From: Takakia lepidozioides
Lineage: Eukaryota > Streptophyta > Takakiopsida > Takakiales > Takakiaceae
Assembly (NCBI GenBank): GCA_030704615.1
Contig: CM060732.1
Span: forward strand, 40,715,053-40,779,052
Length of the DNA stretch: 64,000 nt
Direction of reading: 5' to 3'
Shown: positions 45,991 to 59,100 of the stretch, in pieces
Layout of the letters: each line of letters begins with the position of its first letter
How positions within the stretch are numbered: position 1 is the stretch's first letter
The notes under the pieces: generated by a model
Told to the model about the DNA's origin: nothing
Database searches by the model: none
Seen by the model: the letters and a program-made list of their open reading frames with translations, nothing else
Translations under genes and position numbers: made by a program

Positions 45991-46985
45991 TAATGAGTGA
46001 CCTCTCCGGGCATGTTAACCACATTATCAAAACTTCGTACATTGTCGGAACACCCCTCACAGTACAAAGCCCCACCACATCCCTTACAGCACATCCAAGA
46101 CTCGCTAGATACACTGCAAACTCCACTAAGCCAGGTGCACCAACTTCAACTTACAACGTATATAAAATCCCTATCCCCGACATCTCCTCCTACTATCCAG
46201 AATATTCATGATACGTTTCCCTTCATCTCCCAAGACATTTTATCTGCTACCCTTAATACTCTTACTTACCTGCCTAGATATCATACACCAAACCTCACGC
46301 CACACTTTGTACCCAATACACCTCCAACACCCATACCACAGTCTGGATTCCCACCTCCATACAACCTACCTGAAGACACCATACAAGATAACTTACTAGA
46401 TCAACCACTACTGGAACGTTGGATCCATTGCCTCCAGCCTTCCTACCCTGTCACTTATTCTTCAAAACCCATCTCCTCCCCACCTTATACTACTACAAGA
46501 AACTAAACTCCGCTCACATTCACCCAGCACATACATCAACAGAATATTGCAAGACCACCACTTAATCTACGGCAGCCCCCCGTCACCAGAAAAGTATGTC
46601 AAACGCCGATCGATACCATACCAGCCATCTAGAGGTGGTGTCATAATGGGTATACACAAATCCATGCATTCACAACACACAACCTCCAATATTGCCATAC
46701 CCATGCATCTCAAAGCGCACCTTCAAATAGTTAAAATATACATTAGACCATACCCAAATATAAATATTATCCACTTGTACATGCCCTCCCACCCAGACGA
46801 TATATATCTCATCCCAAATATCCAACAAAAAATAACGTCTTTCACAAATGATCCACTCCACTCCACCTCAACAACCCTCCTAGCATGAGACTTCAATAGA
46901 GATCTCATCATGCAAGGCAGATTGCACAATGGTGCACACTTCCCCCCCACTACTAGGGATCTAACTTTCTCCTATGGACGGCATT
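45991..46985 (+). mobile_element. Non-LTR retrotransposon AP-endonuclease (EEP) domain, broken
   Basis: An open frame at 45,997-46,506 is followed, with a shift near 46,470, by an endonuclease-like frame: LILLQETKL at about 46,484, SRGGVIMGI near 46,632, NIIHLYMPS near 46,765, and LLA-stop-DFNRD. In the last, the Gly of the family's GDFN motif is replaced by TGA at 46,886-46,888. The frame ends near 46,985, where composition changes. No reverse transcriptase follows in the expected position, so the element is truncated on its 3' side, unlike the usual 5' truncation of LINEs. Confidence 0.72.
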
Positions 46986-48370
46986 GAGATCATACAGGTG
47001 GCTTTTACTTTGAGGAGAGCTCATACATGGTTGACTTCATGCGACAGGGTGCTATTTAGAGAGACTCGAATGGACTGATGTTACTCTGTTTCGTAGCTAT
47101 AAATCCCCTCAATCTGTCTCTTTGTTTTCATGAGACGCAAATAGCCCCTTTGCATTGAGTTGTAGTACTGCTTGTCGTACTAATGTTGCCTTTTTATGAC
47201 TATGAAAAATAAAGTTGTATGCTCCAAGAACAAGAGCTCTGCAAATTTGGATTAGAACTCTCTTTAACAAGCAGTGGTAGGTGAATGTCTATCACAAAGA
47301 ATTATGACATTGCAGTAGCAGTTGACGTCATATGAGAGGACAAATAAAAGAGAGTGTCACACAAGCAAAGTAACCAGAATCTAGCAAGTACATGTATGGA
47401 TAGCACTTGGCCTTATAGGCGTGATCGCATCGTCCTCTGCAATAACATTCCTGATAGCCCAAACCACCCATCCAAACTAATATATCTCAGCCTTTGCACA
47501 TTTCTGAAAATGAGAAATATGAACTCAAGCCCACTACCCATGTCACTTAGGCATGCATGTAGCAAAAGTCTGTTCAAATTGAAGTTACAAGGTTGTACAT
47601 ATACAAATCATTTGTTGATAATTTAAAAATTAGGAGTTTTTTGGTCATCGGGCGGGGTTGAACAATTGGTACAGGCACAAAAGGAGAGAGAGGACGTCCA
47701 TTATATTCTTTATAAATTAAAGCTTAGTGTGTTTGAGAATGAAAAAGAAATAAAAACATGAGAAAGTCAATTAGATCTCATATGCCAAATTTTTATATTT
47801 GTTTTTTTACTATCCAAAGCTTCAAAAAAATTTACCTTTTAAAGAAGTAAAATAGTACTTATGTATAGGAAAACCTAACATATAAACCAAATGTTGGTCT
47901 CAAAGAAACCAACAATGTAAAATATTTCGGTACATATATTCTTGGATGGGATCAGAGATGCCAATTGCTTAGAGTGATTACACAATTGATGTTCTCCAAC
48001 TACATGCCAAAAAAATGAAAACATTATAAAATATCACAACAATCCTACGTGTTTGTTTAATCGGAGAAATAATAATAAATTTGCAACATGGTACGTTGAA
48101 ACAAAAAGACACACATTTGGAAAATTTATCACACCTTCATAAGCCAAAATTTTCAAGTTTTTGCCGTTCATTTTTGTTTCTTACTAAAAAAAACATTTGT
48201 GGATTGCTTTCATGGCATAGATGTTGACTATTTATCAACTTTCGAGATGAAATGAGAGAGGTAATTACAATAATATCGAGTAGTTACATAATTGCATATA
48301 ACTACTATTTTATATTATATCAACTCTAATACCATGTTGGAAAACCACTGGCGTGTGGTCGGGCTAGGGA
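46986..48370. other. AT-rich intergenic DNA, no gene seen
   Basis: AT-rich sequence rich in A and T runs follows. A 90-codon frame at 47,354-47,626 has no recognisable features. Confidence 0.35.
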
Positions 48371-49051
48371 TTGAGCTCAAACTTGTCACCCATAATTCTT
48401 GAGTGTGTCATTGTCACTCAGAAAGTTGACATTACGGTGCATGCATTTGTTTTTGCAAGTCCAATGGTGCTTACGCTTATTGATGAACAAATTGTTGATT
48501 TGTCTGGCATTCAAGTTACAAATGTCTTGGAGATATTGTGTAGTAATATGTATGCGCACGACAACTGCATGCATGAGCTCGACAAACGCCTCCTCCAAAT
48601 TATGTAAAGCGATGATATAGCTGTACATCTGTCCATGGGCATAAAAAAACCCGACGGGGGCATATGTCTAGTGAGTGCCCAATTGGACGAATGTCCAACT
48701 GTGGTACTCAAGGTAGCGTACAATAAGTCGAAGAGTGCTCTCCTTCAAGAATTAAAAGATTGGACCTCGAAATGTCTCCATCACAATAATATGGATAACA
48801 TGATAAATGCCTGTGGAAAGCCGATAATCGATGTGCAAACAATCCATATGGATAACATGAGAAATGCATGTGGTGTACCTCTTTTGGAGAAAGTAAGACA
48901 CCTCAACAAGCACAACCTGAGAACTACGCATTGCAAAGAACCACCACACTGCATGTCTGTTTGTAATGCCAAGCAGTTCTATGTGTTGCACCGTTTTATG
49001 AACATCTCATCATTGCAGCGCGAAGATGCGACTACAATCGGTGTGCCATGA
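48371..49051 (+). other. Two unrecognised short ORFs
   Basis: Frames at 48,371-48,607 (78 codons) and 48,635-49,051 (138 codons) lie in the same direction 27 bp apart but in different frames. The second has a short internal repeat, NMDNMINACGKP and HMDNMRNACGVP, from a local duplication near 48,790 and 48,850. No domain is recognised. They may be pieces of one decayed repeat-derived protein. Confidence 0.25.
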
Positions 49052-51050
49052 TCTCTCGGTTTAAGTAAGGCTACTAAAAATCATGTATGAAATATGATAC
49101 GAGCTGTGACTCATGGATAACTCAAAATTCTTGTCTTCGTGCCAGTTTGTATACTTATCAATGAAACAAATTATCCACATGGTTGAACATTAATGTATAT
49201 TTATGGCAAAGAAATTACAAAAGATTTCAGTAGTTTAAACACAATGCCGACACACAAGATGCATAAGATCAAATATATAAGATTGACTAGTGTTTACCAA
49301 CTCTCGTAACAAGCCCGAGAATATATCTTTATTGTCCTCCATGTGCTTGAAAATATCTTCGAAACCCTCGGAATGTGCAAACTTATTCCGGCTTAGCATT
49401 AATGCTTGCGCACCCTCTGCACATAAACAACACAACTTAGATTGATGATATCCATGTTCTATATTCCCTGTTTGGGAGTGGGTACTTACTGTCATGAACC
49501 CACCCACCAAGACCCCGATATTCATTTATTTGAACATTGTAAACAAGTTTGCTACAAAATGCTTCTCTTCCAGACTTCTCCCTCTAAAATGGAGAGTCAA
49601 GAGTCCAATGTTTCATAGTCTCGCCAGAAATAGAGTTTGAGAAACTCATTAAGGCCCAGTTTACATATGACACATCAATGCATACTATCTTTTCAGCGTG
49701 CCCAACCTATTACATTGATACATCTTTCATTTCCCTTCACTGGTGTTTATGATATTAAGCTCACTAGTGACAAATGAAAAATCGAAGATTAGTTTAGCGT
49801 AGAGCATGAATACATTCCTTAACTATTGTGCGTCATTGTCGTTTTCTGTTGCAATTGCCTAAACTATCTGAGACTCCCTTATATATACACACACACACAA
49901 TTAACGTCTTTTTGTCCTCTTAGTATTTAAAAAAACACATACAAGTTATGTTGAATTGCTTGATTTTGCAAGTTATGGAAATCATGCATAATGTCAACAA
50001 ACCTTGTAATTAAATATATGCATAAGAACATCAAACCTATAAATTCTTCTTTAGGTCACTAGAGATTTCTTTAGGAAGAGAATGTTGGAATGTCTAAAAA
50101 TATGGATTTGCTAAGATTATGATTATATAATAATTGGTCTTAACATCTTCTATGCATCAGAATAATCTTCATGCAATTTTATTTTACAAAGAATATTATA
50201 ATAAATTTGGAATTTTGCCCATTTATAAATTTATGTTATCTCTAATCATCAAATGTTGTTACGAATAGCATCATATAACTGACTCTCGGTTGTGGTAACT
50301 TCTGTTCAAACATTTGCACAACATGCTCACATTAAGCTCACATTACATTCTTTTCAAGCTATAAAAGAACCTCTCGCAACACAATTCGATGGAATTGCTT
50401 GATTATAAAAACTAAGCAACATTATCAAACGTTGTAATTAAATTTATGTAGAATAATATCAACTTCAGAAATGATCAGAATATATGCTACAACATAACTA
50501 GGTCGATGTATGTTCAGTAGGGTCGGTTTTGTCTCTTTCAGTGTATAAACAATACATGAAGTTGCACGATTGCCGACCCCAGTGAAAGCAATGCCGCAAC
50601 CAACTTTGCTTGGATATATCATCAGGTCCTCAGTATTATACTCCTGCGACATAGCCACTTGGAAGTTGTTTCTCTTGGGTGGTCCGTGATCCTTGCATAT
50701 AGAACATCCCAAGTGGAATGCTCGTGGAATGCCATATCGTGTGTCAGGATATTTGCTCGTGTATATCTGTTTGTGTTTCGTATATTATGACATACCCAAT
50801 CTTCATGTGAGGGCCAGCTAGTGCCCATAGAATATGCTTCGGAACTGTGATCACCTTCATACCAAAGATCAGATATTTCTCCCGGTTAAGATTGCTTGCC
50901 AGGGACTATGATTGTTTTAAGGATCCACTTAGTTTGGCATCAATAATGTAAGCAGATGAAGGGTAGCCCATGCTCTCCCTTGCGGACAGCCGGTTTAGCT
51001 ATGACTTGACTCCAATTGATGTCTTTAAAAAGGAAATAAAGAGCATGTGG
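49052..51050. other. AT-rich intergenic DNA, no gene seen
   Basis: This is mostly AT-rich sequence. Minus-strand frames at 49,235-49,525 and 50,425-50,828 are open for 70-96 codons but show no motifs I recognise. Confidence 0.3.
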
Positions 51051-51099
51051 GGGTGTACTAGCATACATCTATATATATTGAGATTTCGTTCTTTTGGGC

Positions 51100-51500
51100 G
51101 CTGTTCATGTGGTTAACATGAGCGGGTTCAAATTTGTCTACTTTGCCAGGAGAAATCAAAGGTGTTTACATGCTTCCTAGAGCTCAAGAAGCATGTTGAA
51201 ACCCAGCTCGGCACCAACATTAAGAAAGTAGGATCGGATAGAGGTCTAGAATATATGGGGAAGGAGTATGTATGTTATCTAGGGGATGCAGGCATCGTGC
51301 ATGAAACCATTGCTCATTCCACCCATGAGAAGAATGCAATGGCTGAACTAGACAATATGACCATAGTCGAGTGTGCCAAGAGCATGCTTCTCTAGCCAGC
51401 TACATACTGAACTATGGGCAGAATCAATAGGACTGGTAGTGCACCTCTTGAATCGTGTGGCCACGCCAGGGCAAACCCCGTTTGAGGCATGGAGTGGGTG
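51100..51500 (+). mobile_element. Copia integrase fragment
   Basis: The frame 51,162-51,395 reads like the Copia integrase core: an LKKHVETQLG helix, KVGSDRGLEYMGKEY (the usual R-T-D-N/R-G-G-E-Y site), GIVHETIAHSTHEKNAMAE (usually P-Q-Q-N-G-V-A-E) and NMTIVECAKSMLL. After a frame break, ELWAESIGLVVHLLNR and TPGQTPFEAW continue the family pattern to about 51,490. Flanking gag, RT and LTRs are absent. Confidence 0.85.
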
Positions 51501-52556
51501 TTAGTTTTCTGGTTTTTGTGTTCTTACTGCCTCTGGCCTTCCTCGACTGTTTACAGATTCCCTGGGATATCATAGAGTTTCTTCTTTGTCTTCACTAACC
51601 CTGAATTGTAGCTAGCTTCTAAAATCATCTTCCACTTCTAATAGCAAACAGAGATGGTCAGATTTCATAAATTCAAAGACTGTATTAAGTGATGCAAATA
51701 TATGTTGTACTAATTGGAAACACTTGCTAAATAGATCGATTTATACACACACAGAGGTGTGCGTGGGAAAGTCTTAACAATGAGAGGTAACGTGTTGCCC
51801 TTGCTCCACATTCCGAGTCCAGATTCATCATAGTCTGCAATCAGGTGGCTGTGAGGGCCTTTCTCTCTTTGTTTCTGACATTAATGTCCTTGCTTCTGCC
51901 TCTCCAGTCCCAGAGAAAGCTGAGAGATCATTGAGAAATATATCATGTCGACAGGAGGGCCAAAGGGGCTACAAGTCACTGAAAAGAACACAAAAAACTT
52001 CAGATAGAGTCAAATCCCAAACATCACAGAAAAAGAAAGAAGGATTCAACCCATTTATTCTTACCCCTTGTCGACAGTGCTTGTGCAGAGTCGGGTAGAG
52101 CCACGCACTAGTGTATTTCATCTGGACTCATCCGTAACACTTGCACACAACCAATGGCAATCTAGTTACAACGAATTGAGGGTATTCAATGTACTTGTAA
52201 GCTGCTGGAGTAGACATCCGCCATGAAACATAACTGTGATGGAGCTGCATATGGTAGAGGCCAAATTGACCGTGCTGAGAACACTATCATATCGTAACCT
52301 GTTTATCGTATGCCATAGTCGATGTGCTTTGTGTTAACAAATGCTCTCTGCCCCCACCCACCCTTCCCCTTCGGTATTTTCCTCCCATAGATCTATAGAT
52401 ATTGGCCAAATAGGAGAAGGATGCCAAGTGAGTTGCACTGAAAGGAATTAAAATTTCCGAGTAAGAATAAGTTCGGGCGGAAAATAAAAACACTCAGCAA
52501 ATTGACCTATCATATGTACATATTATCTGCTTGCAGAGGAACAAATACCCCGGGGC
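51501..52556. other. Intergenic DNA, no gene seen
   Basis: No motif-bearing frame or defined repeat is recognised. Confidence 0.3.
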
Positions 52557-52790
52557 CTATTGTTTTGACCTGTTGTTCAAGATCAAAAGCTGAAGCTTTT
52601 CCAGACAATTGATAAGTCTATTGCCGAACTTGGAGTTTTGCTCATCCTCGCCAAAATGCCCAATGACGTCGTCTTGTTGTAGACCCTTGCCCACCCAGGC
52701 ATTTAAGTCACCTATCAAGACCATATGACCTCTGGTGAGGAACTTACTCCGATATCGGCTACACGTGGAAGCTGAACTCATCAACATGGT
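52557..52790 (-). mobile_element. LINE endonuclease fragment
   Basis: The minus-strand frame contains HMVLIGDLNAWVGKG, then DDVIGHFGEDEQNSKFGNRL and KLQLLILNN, matching the GDFNARVG...GRFG-x-N-x-NG-x-RL...L-I-x-N end of the AP-endonuclease domain of non-LTR elements. No reverse transcriptase is attached. Confidence 0.82.
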
Positions 52791-53330
52791 ATTTCCTAGG
52801 AAGGAAGTGAGGCCCCAATGTCATTGTTCCGTTATGAAAGTGCACGACAGTGCGAAGAAGTAATAAGTACCATCACCATTCATCCCAACTTGAGCTTTTG
52901 CAACGCCGATGGCAGTTCCTCAATGCTCGCCAAAGCTCTCCAGGCTGCCCCAACTTCAGCTAAATAGGAATGGCCGGGTTTTACAAACAATATGGTAAAG
53001 ACTGGTCATAGCAAGCTGGAATGGGAGTAATGAGAGCATCGTATGGGTGCATGACATGGTTCAACGAACAACGCGGTTGTTGCCCTCTAGTCCCTTTTAT
53101 AAACCATATCCAAATATTTCTCAGCGAGTTGCAGTAAACTTTTCATTTCGACCCGCCTTGTTGCGGGCACTAGTGTTGTAGAAATTTTGCAAAGCATGTA
53201 ATTTTCTCTTTTTTAATGTTACATTATCATTAAAAAAAATCTTTCAAATGGTTTATTATTAATTTGTTTAATTAAATATTTTTTAATTTTAAAGGAGGGC
53301 TCCTTGTTCTTAGAAAATTTATTGAAAACA
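52791..53330. other. Intergenic DNA, possible LINE remains
   Basis: Words such as GACATGGTTCAACGAACAACGCGG hint at further decayed LINE sequence, but no frame could be assembled. Confidence 0.25.
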
Positions 53331-53334
53331 TGAA

Positions 53335-53757
53335 ATGAAATGGTGCTCTATAACGTCCGCGGAAAGCTCATAGAGCTTATGGGACAAAATGGAAAGAAAA
53401 ACATGAGAGAAAACATGAAACCAGAGTCAAAGTAAAGAACTATTGTTCGAGTGATTGCCTAAGGGTGAATGCCTCGAGTAGGTAGGCTGCCAAGCATTTC
53501 TGATCTTCATAGTGAAAGAATTCAGTGAGAGATTGGGTTCCACGGAATAGACAATGGAATCTCCCACGGATCTCATAGTATAGAGGGCAATAGAAGAAGT
53601 GTTCTTCAGTTTCAATTTCCTGGTTGCGCCCTGTGCAAGCTGGACAGAGGCATGATGAATGATGAATGATGAATAATGAACCGGCTATTTGATCCTGCAG
53701 ACTACTCCCCCATCCCAAAGTTGCGTATATGCCCATTTCCTGCGGGTGTGTTCTTTT
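53335..53757 (-). mobile_element. LINE 3'-end fragment with (CATTT)n tail
   Basis: The minus-strand frame 53,787-53,440 ends a LINE ORF2: C-x2-C (CPACTG), then [20 protein letters not shown] and [16 protein letters not shown]. It finishes with CCCATAAGCTCTATGAGC, GACGTTATAGAGCACC and a CATTTCATTT tail at 53,328-53,342. It is the best-preserved member of the family also found at 21.7, 28.2, 34.1 and 35 kb. Confidence 0.85.
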
Positions 53758-54215
53758 GATTTTTTTTTTGAGAGAGAAAGGCGACATAGGCCCTTTTAGT
53801 CAAATTAAATGAAGAAACAGTCACAAAAGGTGGAAAAAATAACCACCCTGGGGGCCTTGAAGGCTTACTGTGTGGAAACTAGAAACTACCCCTTGACCCT
53901 AGCACACTAGCCAAGCAGCAGAACTGAAGAAGAGAACCTAGGGGAAATGAGAATGCTGGAGGCTAAAGCAGCGCAAAATTTTCGTATAGCTAGAGCTATA
54001 AGGGAGGTATCATCCAAGAGGATCTATACCCTGGCATGAAGAGGCAATATGCAAACAGCAGGGTGGTGTGCATGGGATGCAGAGAGTGATCCAGGGAGAA
54101 GTCAGTCGTGTCAATGGGATGCAGTTCTCAAACACAAATAAGCAGGGAAGTCGATTAAGCATTGGGAACATAGTTTAGAAATTATAAGCATCCGCACCAT
54201 TGCAACTCAATCAAA
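53758..54215 (-). mobile_element. L1-type LINE 3'-end fragment
   Basis: A T-rich run at 53,757-53,770 followed by AGAGAGAAAGGCGACATAGG and GGAAAAAATAACC-CC resembles the 3' ends at 14,340-14,470 and 61,885-61,960. It abuts the previous fragment directly. The coding part is too decayed to read. Confidence 0.55.
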
Positions 54216-56178
54216 ACTATTCCATGATTGTTCCCTTGGGACTCTTTGTTTTGGTTTCGGGCAGTGGGTAGATATATATATATATTATAACGCCAACCTA
54301 AGGAGACGTTTTTGAGGTGGCCCACCCAAAAAATTAGCTAGCCGTTGAAGGGTTTAGCTTGACTACATTTATCATTCTTATCAAATTTTGACGGTAATAA
54401 AATTACCTATTTAGGATGCCAGCTAGTGCCAAATTTTGTTTGTAGGCAAGACAAAAGGCCACGTTGATAGGTTTTGGCTAAACCTTAATACCTTTATAGC
54501 AAAAAAGCCATATTATTCATATATATAAATTGAATATTAATTTTAAATTCCCTTCAATAATCTTAATAAAGCTCTCAAGGGCTTCCCCTTTTTAGCTTGT
54601 TGATGTAATGCTCATGTCATTCCTATTATACCAAGATAGGAAAAAGCATGGAACAACTATTGCCCATCAAAAATAGAAGATAGGAGAGATAGAAATGAAA
54701 AAAATATTTGGTCCCTAGTGGGTTTACACTTTAGACTTAGGGGCCAAATCATTATATTCTTTCGAAGTTCAAAGCTTAAGGAGGGCGCTGGGACTCATCT
54801 TGGCAATGAAATCTTGGCCTGGGCCTTTACTGTAAAGCGGGGCGAAGGCGAGTGCCCATGGAACCTGGCCCTGAAGCTCTCCTAACTGCTACTGGCAGTT
54901 TGCAAATTCGGACCCTTTTCAACCCCTAACCGACGACGCGACCCGAGCGTCAGTTTTTCGCCACGCTCCAGTTTGATAGTGGATGATAGTGGATGGAAGT
55001 GAACCCTGAAGATAAAGTGCGGATGTCAGAGAGGAGCATGTGTGGGAATTTACATGGCCAAAAAATCATAAAGGCTCTACTCCCTAGGAAATTTCAAAGT
55101 GCCAAGGGGTCAGAAAATCCAGTGTTAGAGCACCATTGACCTGCCTACGTGGCAGCCAAATGGGCAATCTTCAAAATAACATCTAGGGCTGAAAATTTAT
55201 CATAATCCCAAATTTTTGGGACAGGCACTATGAAATGTTACTGGGCACTCTTACTTACCAGAGGAATTGGAAAACAAATATCATCTCATGGGTGTAATTG
55301 TGAAAGAAGCCAAAACAAGACAATTTACCCCCCCCATATTTCACATACAAAGCAGCCTATCTGAAGTTTTGGAATTTCGGTCTGATTTTTGTGGGAGGCA
55401 GTGGTTTAGGTGCCATATAATCAGATTATGGAGGGCCTTTGTCTAGGAAGATTCAACTCGATACTGTAATTTTATGGTCAAACAATTTTTTGCGTGCAAT
55501 TTTTGAATAATATTTACAAATTAGGGCATATTATTTTGTTATAATCTCAATTTGCCTACATTTTTTACAGGATGTGTACATAGTAGATATGCCACATAAG
55601 TATAAGGTTCATCCACCTGGATGATTGGGGGTAAGAAGTTACACCCCCATCCATAAGTGTATATACTCTTTTCAGTGGGCCCACCAAAAAATAGCTCGTC
55701 CTTTAAGGGTTAAAGAGGGGAAAGTGATAATAGCTTTTTCTTTTTCTTTTTCAAAGGGAAAAAAATTAAAAGACCTACTTATAGTGAGAGGAGAAAATAG
55801 GCTGTTTCACAGTAATAGCCAACATGGCACATCTATCCGTACACTCTATTGAGCTCATCATCTTCCCCGACTCATCAAGTGTGGGAAGATACCATAAAGC
55901 TCAACTCTGCGAATTCGCTTGTTGTGTGCACGAATTCTTCTCTTCTAGCTTACTTACGTCTCTCCGTGCATTCAACCCTTTTCCTGTTCCTGTCTCTGAC
56001 TGGAATAGCAGTGTTGGTGCTGGATTCAACGGGACTCTCCCTGCTCACTGATCTGTCTCTGGCCCACTTTGGGTTTACCCTGCTGTGCACTCTGTGATTG
56101 GGTCGGTTGATGCTCACTAGGCGAGTGCAAGGTTGCTAGGAGAGGTGGGTGTGAATTGGATTGGCAGCACACGTGGTC
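54216..56178. other. Intergenic DNA upstream of BCKDHA
   Basis: This region includes an AT run near 54,273, a palindromic GGGGGTAAGAAGTTACACCCCC at about 55,627-55,648, and a phrase GTGGCCCACCCAAAAAAT shared loosely with 55,675. The last few hundred bases should hold the BCKDHA promoter and leader. No TATA box was assigned. Confidence 0.35.
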
Positions 56179-59100
56179 ATGACGCAGCTGAATTTGGTGT
56201 CGCGCTACTTAATTCTGTCGCGATCGTTGTTACAGCGCTCGGGTCTACCTCGGTACAGGGATTATTCCGACTGTACCGCTTTTACAGGTTGTGCTAGACC
56301 TTCGCACCGGCAAGCTGGTCGTCTTCACCCACGGGTAGGGTCAGTAGAGCGATTCTGCAATCGAAGGTGGACTCTCCGCGTTTCGACAGAGTCGTGTCGC
56401 CGTCATACCAGTTCAGAAGCCGAGAAGAAGGGCTCAGATGAAGAGAGCTATCGAAGCGAGAGCAATGGAAATGACAATGACGAGAATGAGGTCGGAATTC
56501 TGGACATGTAGAACCGTTGCAGTTGTCGGTTGCTTTGAATGGGCGGAGGTATCCTCAGATCTAATTTCATGTAGTTACTCGGATGTGGGAAAATTAGGGA
56601 GGTGTAGAAGGCTCTGTTGTGATGTGGGGCGAATCCAGTAGATGACGAAAACCAAGATGGAAGGACTCGCATCCTCTTCTCTGTTGGAGAGTATACTTGC
56701 AACTCTCTGAGGCCAAAAGCTTTGGTATTTTGTTTGCTACACTGTTGCGACAGTTCCTGATGCTCAATAATGTCTGCAGTTTCTGGACTTCCCAGGAGCG
56801 AAGATGGGATTCAGCAGCGATTTGAAGTTCGTATCAGAGCTGCCCGATGTGCCTGTGCCGTGCTATCGGGTGTTGGATGAATTCGGGCGGCCTATTCAAA
56901 GTGCTCGACTTCCAGAGGTGAGGTACGGCCTGCTTCTCTTTCTTCCCGGATCCATTCCTGGATCCATCTGCGGGTTCATGAAAACTTTTGGAGGTCAAGT
57001 ATAAATCCAAATTCTTACCTTGGGGATAAGCCACAGGACACTCTCCGCGAAACAAAAAGGATAGACAGATCTGGACAATTCTAGCGTACTGAAAGATGGT
57101 TTCAACTGTTACTCAGCTGCAAAGCTTTTTATCCCAAATCTGTAGTGAGCTACACCCAATGTGTGATGCAGTTGGACAGGTCACTAGCTTTGAAGATGTA
57201 CCATGATATGGTAACTCTTCAGACCATGGACGCTTTATTTTACGAGGCACAAAGACAAGGGCGGTTTTCCTTCTATTTGACAACTATTGGTGAGGAGGCC
57301 ATCAACATTGCATCTGCAGCGGCTCTAAGTGATGACGACGTGGTTTTTGCACAGGTTTGCCCATGCTGGTTTATTCTTTTGTGCAAATGTGGTAACCTAG
57401 AGTCATGTCTAAGCATGGTCTGACACTAACTTTAACAGGGCTGTGAACTCTATGAATGGATCTTATGTGCACGGTGATGTTTTGGACACCCACAAACTCC
57501 AGTCTTTGGACATGCTTCATAGTGCTTTTTTCTGATTGTGTTCTATGGGCCTTGCAACTGTGCCCAGTAACACCTCCAATTTTGCTCAAACGTGTAGGCT
57601 TGCAATGGATCTTTTTTATTCAAACCCTGTGTGACAGGGTGCGTGCTTCATTCAACACCCCTACACCACAATTGCACCCTCTTCCGATCATGGGATATAT
57701 TGATACTTGATTTGCTGATAGCATGGCTATTATTTGGTTAGTATCTGTTGTTGGGCACATTATGCAGTTTGTCTCTGGTGAATTTTGTGATTTCTGGAAA
57801 TGCAAAAGATGTGAGGAAAGCTGTTGGAATGTCTGAAAAGAGATCTGCATATATGTATGCGATGAATGTGAGGAGCTGTTGGACTGTGGTGTGTCCAGTA
57901 TAGGGAGCCAGGAGTCCTGATGTGGCGAGGTTTCACCCTGCTTGACTTTGCAAATCAGTGTTTTTCAAATGTTCACGACTTGGGCAAGGGTCGGCAGATG
58001 CCAGTGCACTATGGCTCCAATGAGCTTAACTACTACACAGTCTCGTCTCCTATTGCGTAAGCACTCTTTACCAAGACATGAACATGCCTTTCAACGAGTG
58101 TTCTCAGTTGATAACAGCAATTTGTAGTTTATTGAGCCAGAAGCGCTTTGTTTGTCATTGGTGGTGTGTTCATGTCTAAGTAATGGTCCCTTTTTTCTAC
58201 CAAGGGTGCAAGGCTGCAGTGAGGATTCGGTGGCCCTAGTGGACACATTGTAGGAGGCAAAGGTTGAGATCCCATGAGAATTGTTGATGTGCAGAACACA
58301 GATGCCTCATGCAGTGGGGGCGGCATATGCCTTGAAGATGGCCCACAAGTCTGCGTGCACCGTCACTTTCTTCGGTGAAGGTGCTTCTAGTGAGGTGCAT
58401 GCTACTGTCTTGCCCATATGGCATGGGATGCAACTTTTAGTCACTGGGTGAAATTTTGGAGGTCGAGCAATAATGTTCTGTCAGTCTAGTTGTTGGGATA
58501 TAGACTACCTAGATGCGAAAGGTTCCTTGGGTATTTAGATTTGTGATCTTAGATTCTATTATCTACAGATGACAGGACAAAAGGAATGAATCTGCCACAT
58601 CCCGCTGCGAATGGTGCCAGCTTACTTCATACTCTTGGACAAGTACTCCATGTGTGCAGGGGGATTTTCATGCTGCATTGAACTTTGCAGCAGTTTTAGA
58701 GGTGCCCGTGTTATTTATTTGCCGTAACAATGGATGGGCCATTAGTACTCCAAGCACGGAGCAGTTCCGAAGTATGTTTATCTCTCTTTTTCTTCTGTCG
58801 ACTCTTTGTTTGCAGCTACAATCATCACCAATTATTTTGGCTAAAACTATGATCCGAGCATCTTAAATTGCCTCTCTCTAGCTCATCATCTCTGGGGTCA
58901 TATGGCTGGTAGACACTGCTGTGGTTCTTTGCTGCCCGAGCATGAGCCCATCCTGCAAGATCTATATTCTGAGGATATTACGAAGTCTGTATGGACAGGT
59001 GATGGTGTGGTTGCTAAAGGTCGAGCATATGGAATCCGTAGCATGCGTGTGGATGGTAACGATACTCTGGCTATGTATGCTACCGTCAAAGCTGCTCGCA

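Noticed and set aside
58902-58998. Extending BCKDHA exon 7 leftward (open frame through 58,902)
   Set aside because: The in-phase acceptor at 58,997-58,998 restores S-D-G exactly after exon 6; the added residues would disrupt the conserved EQFRSDG stretch.
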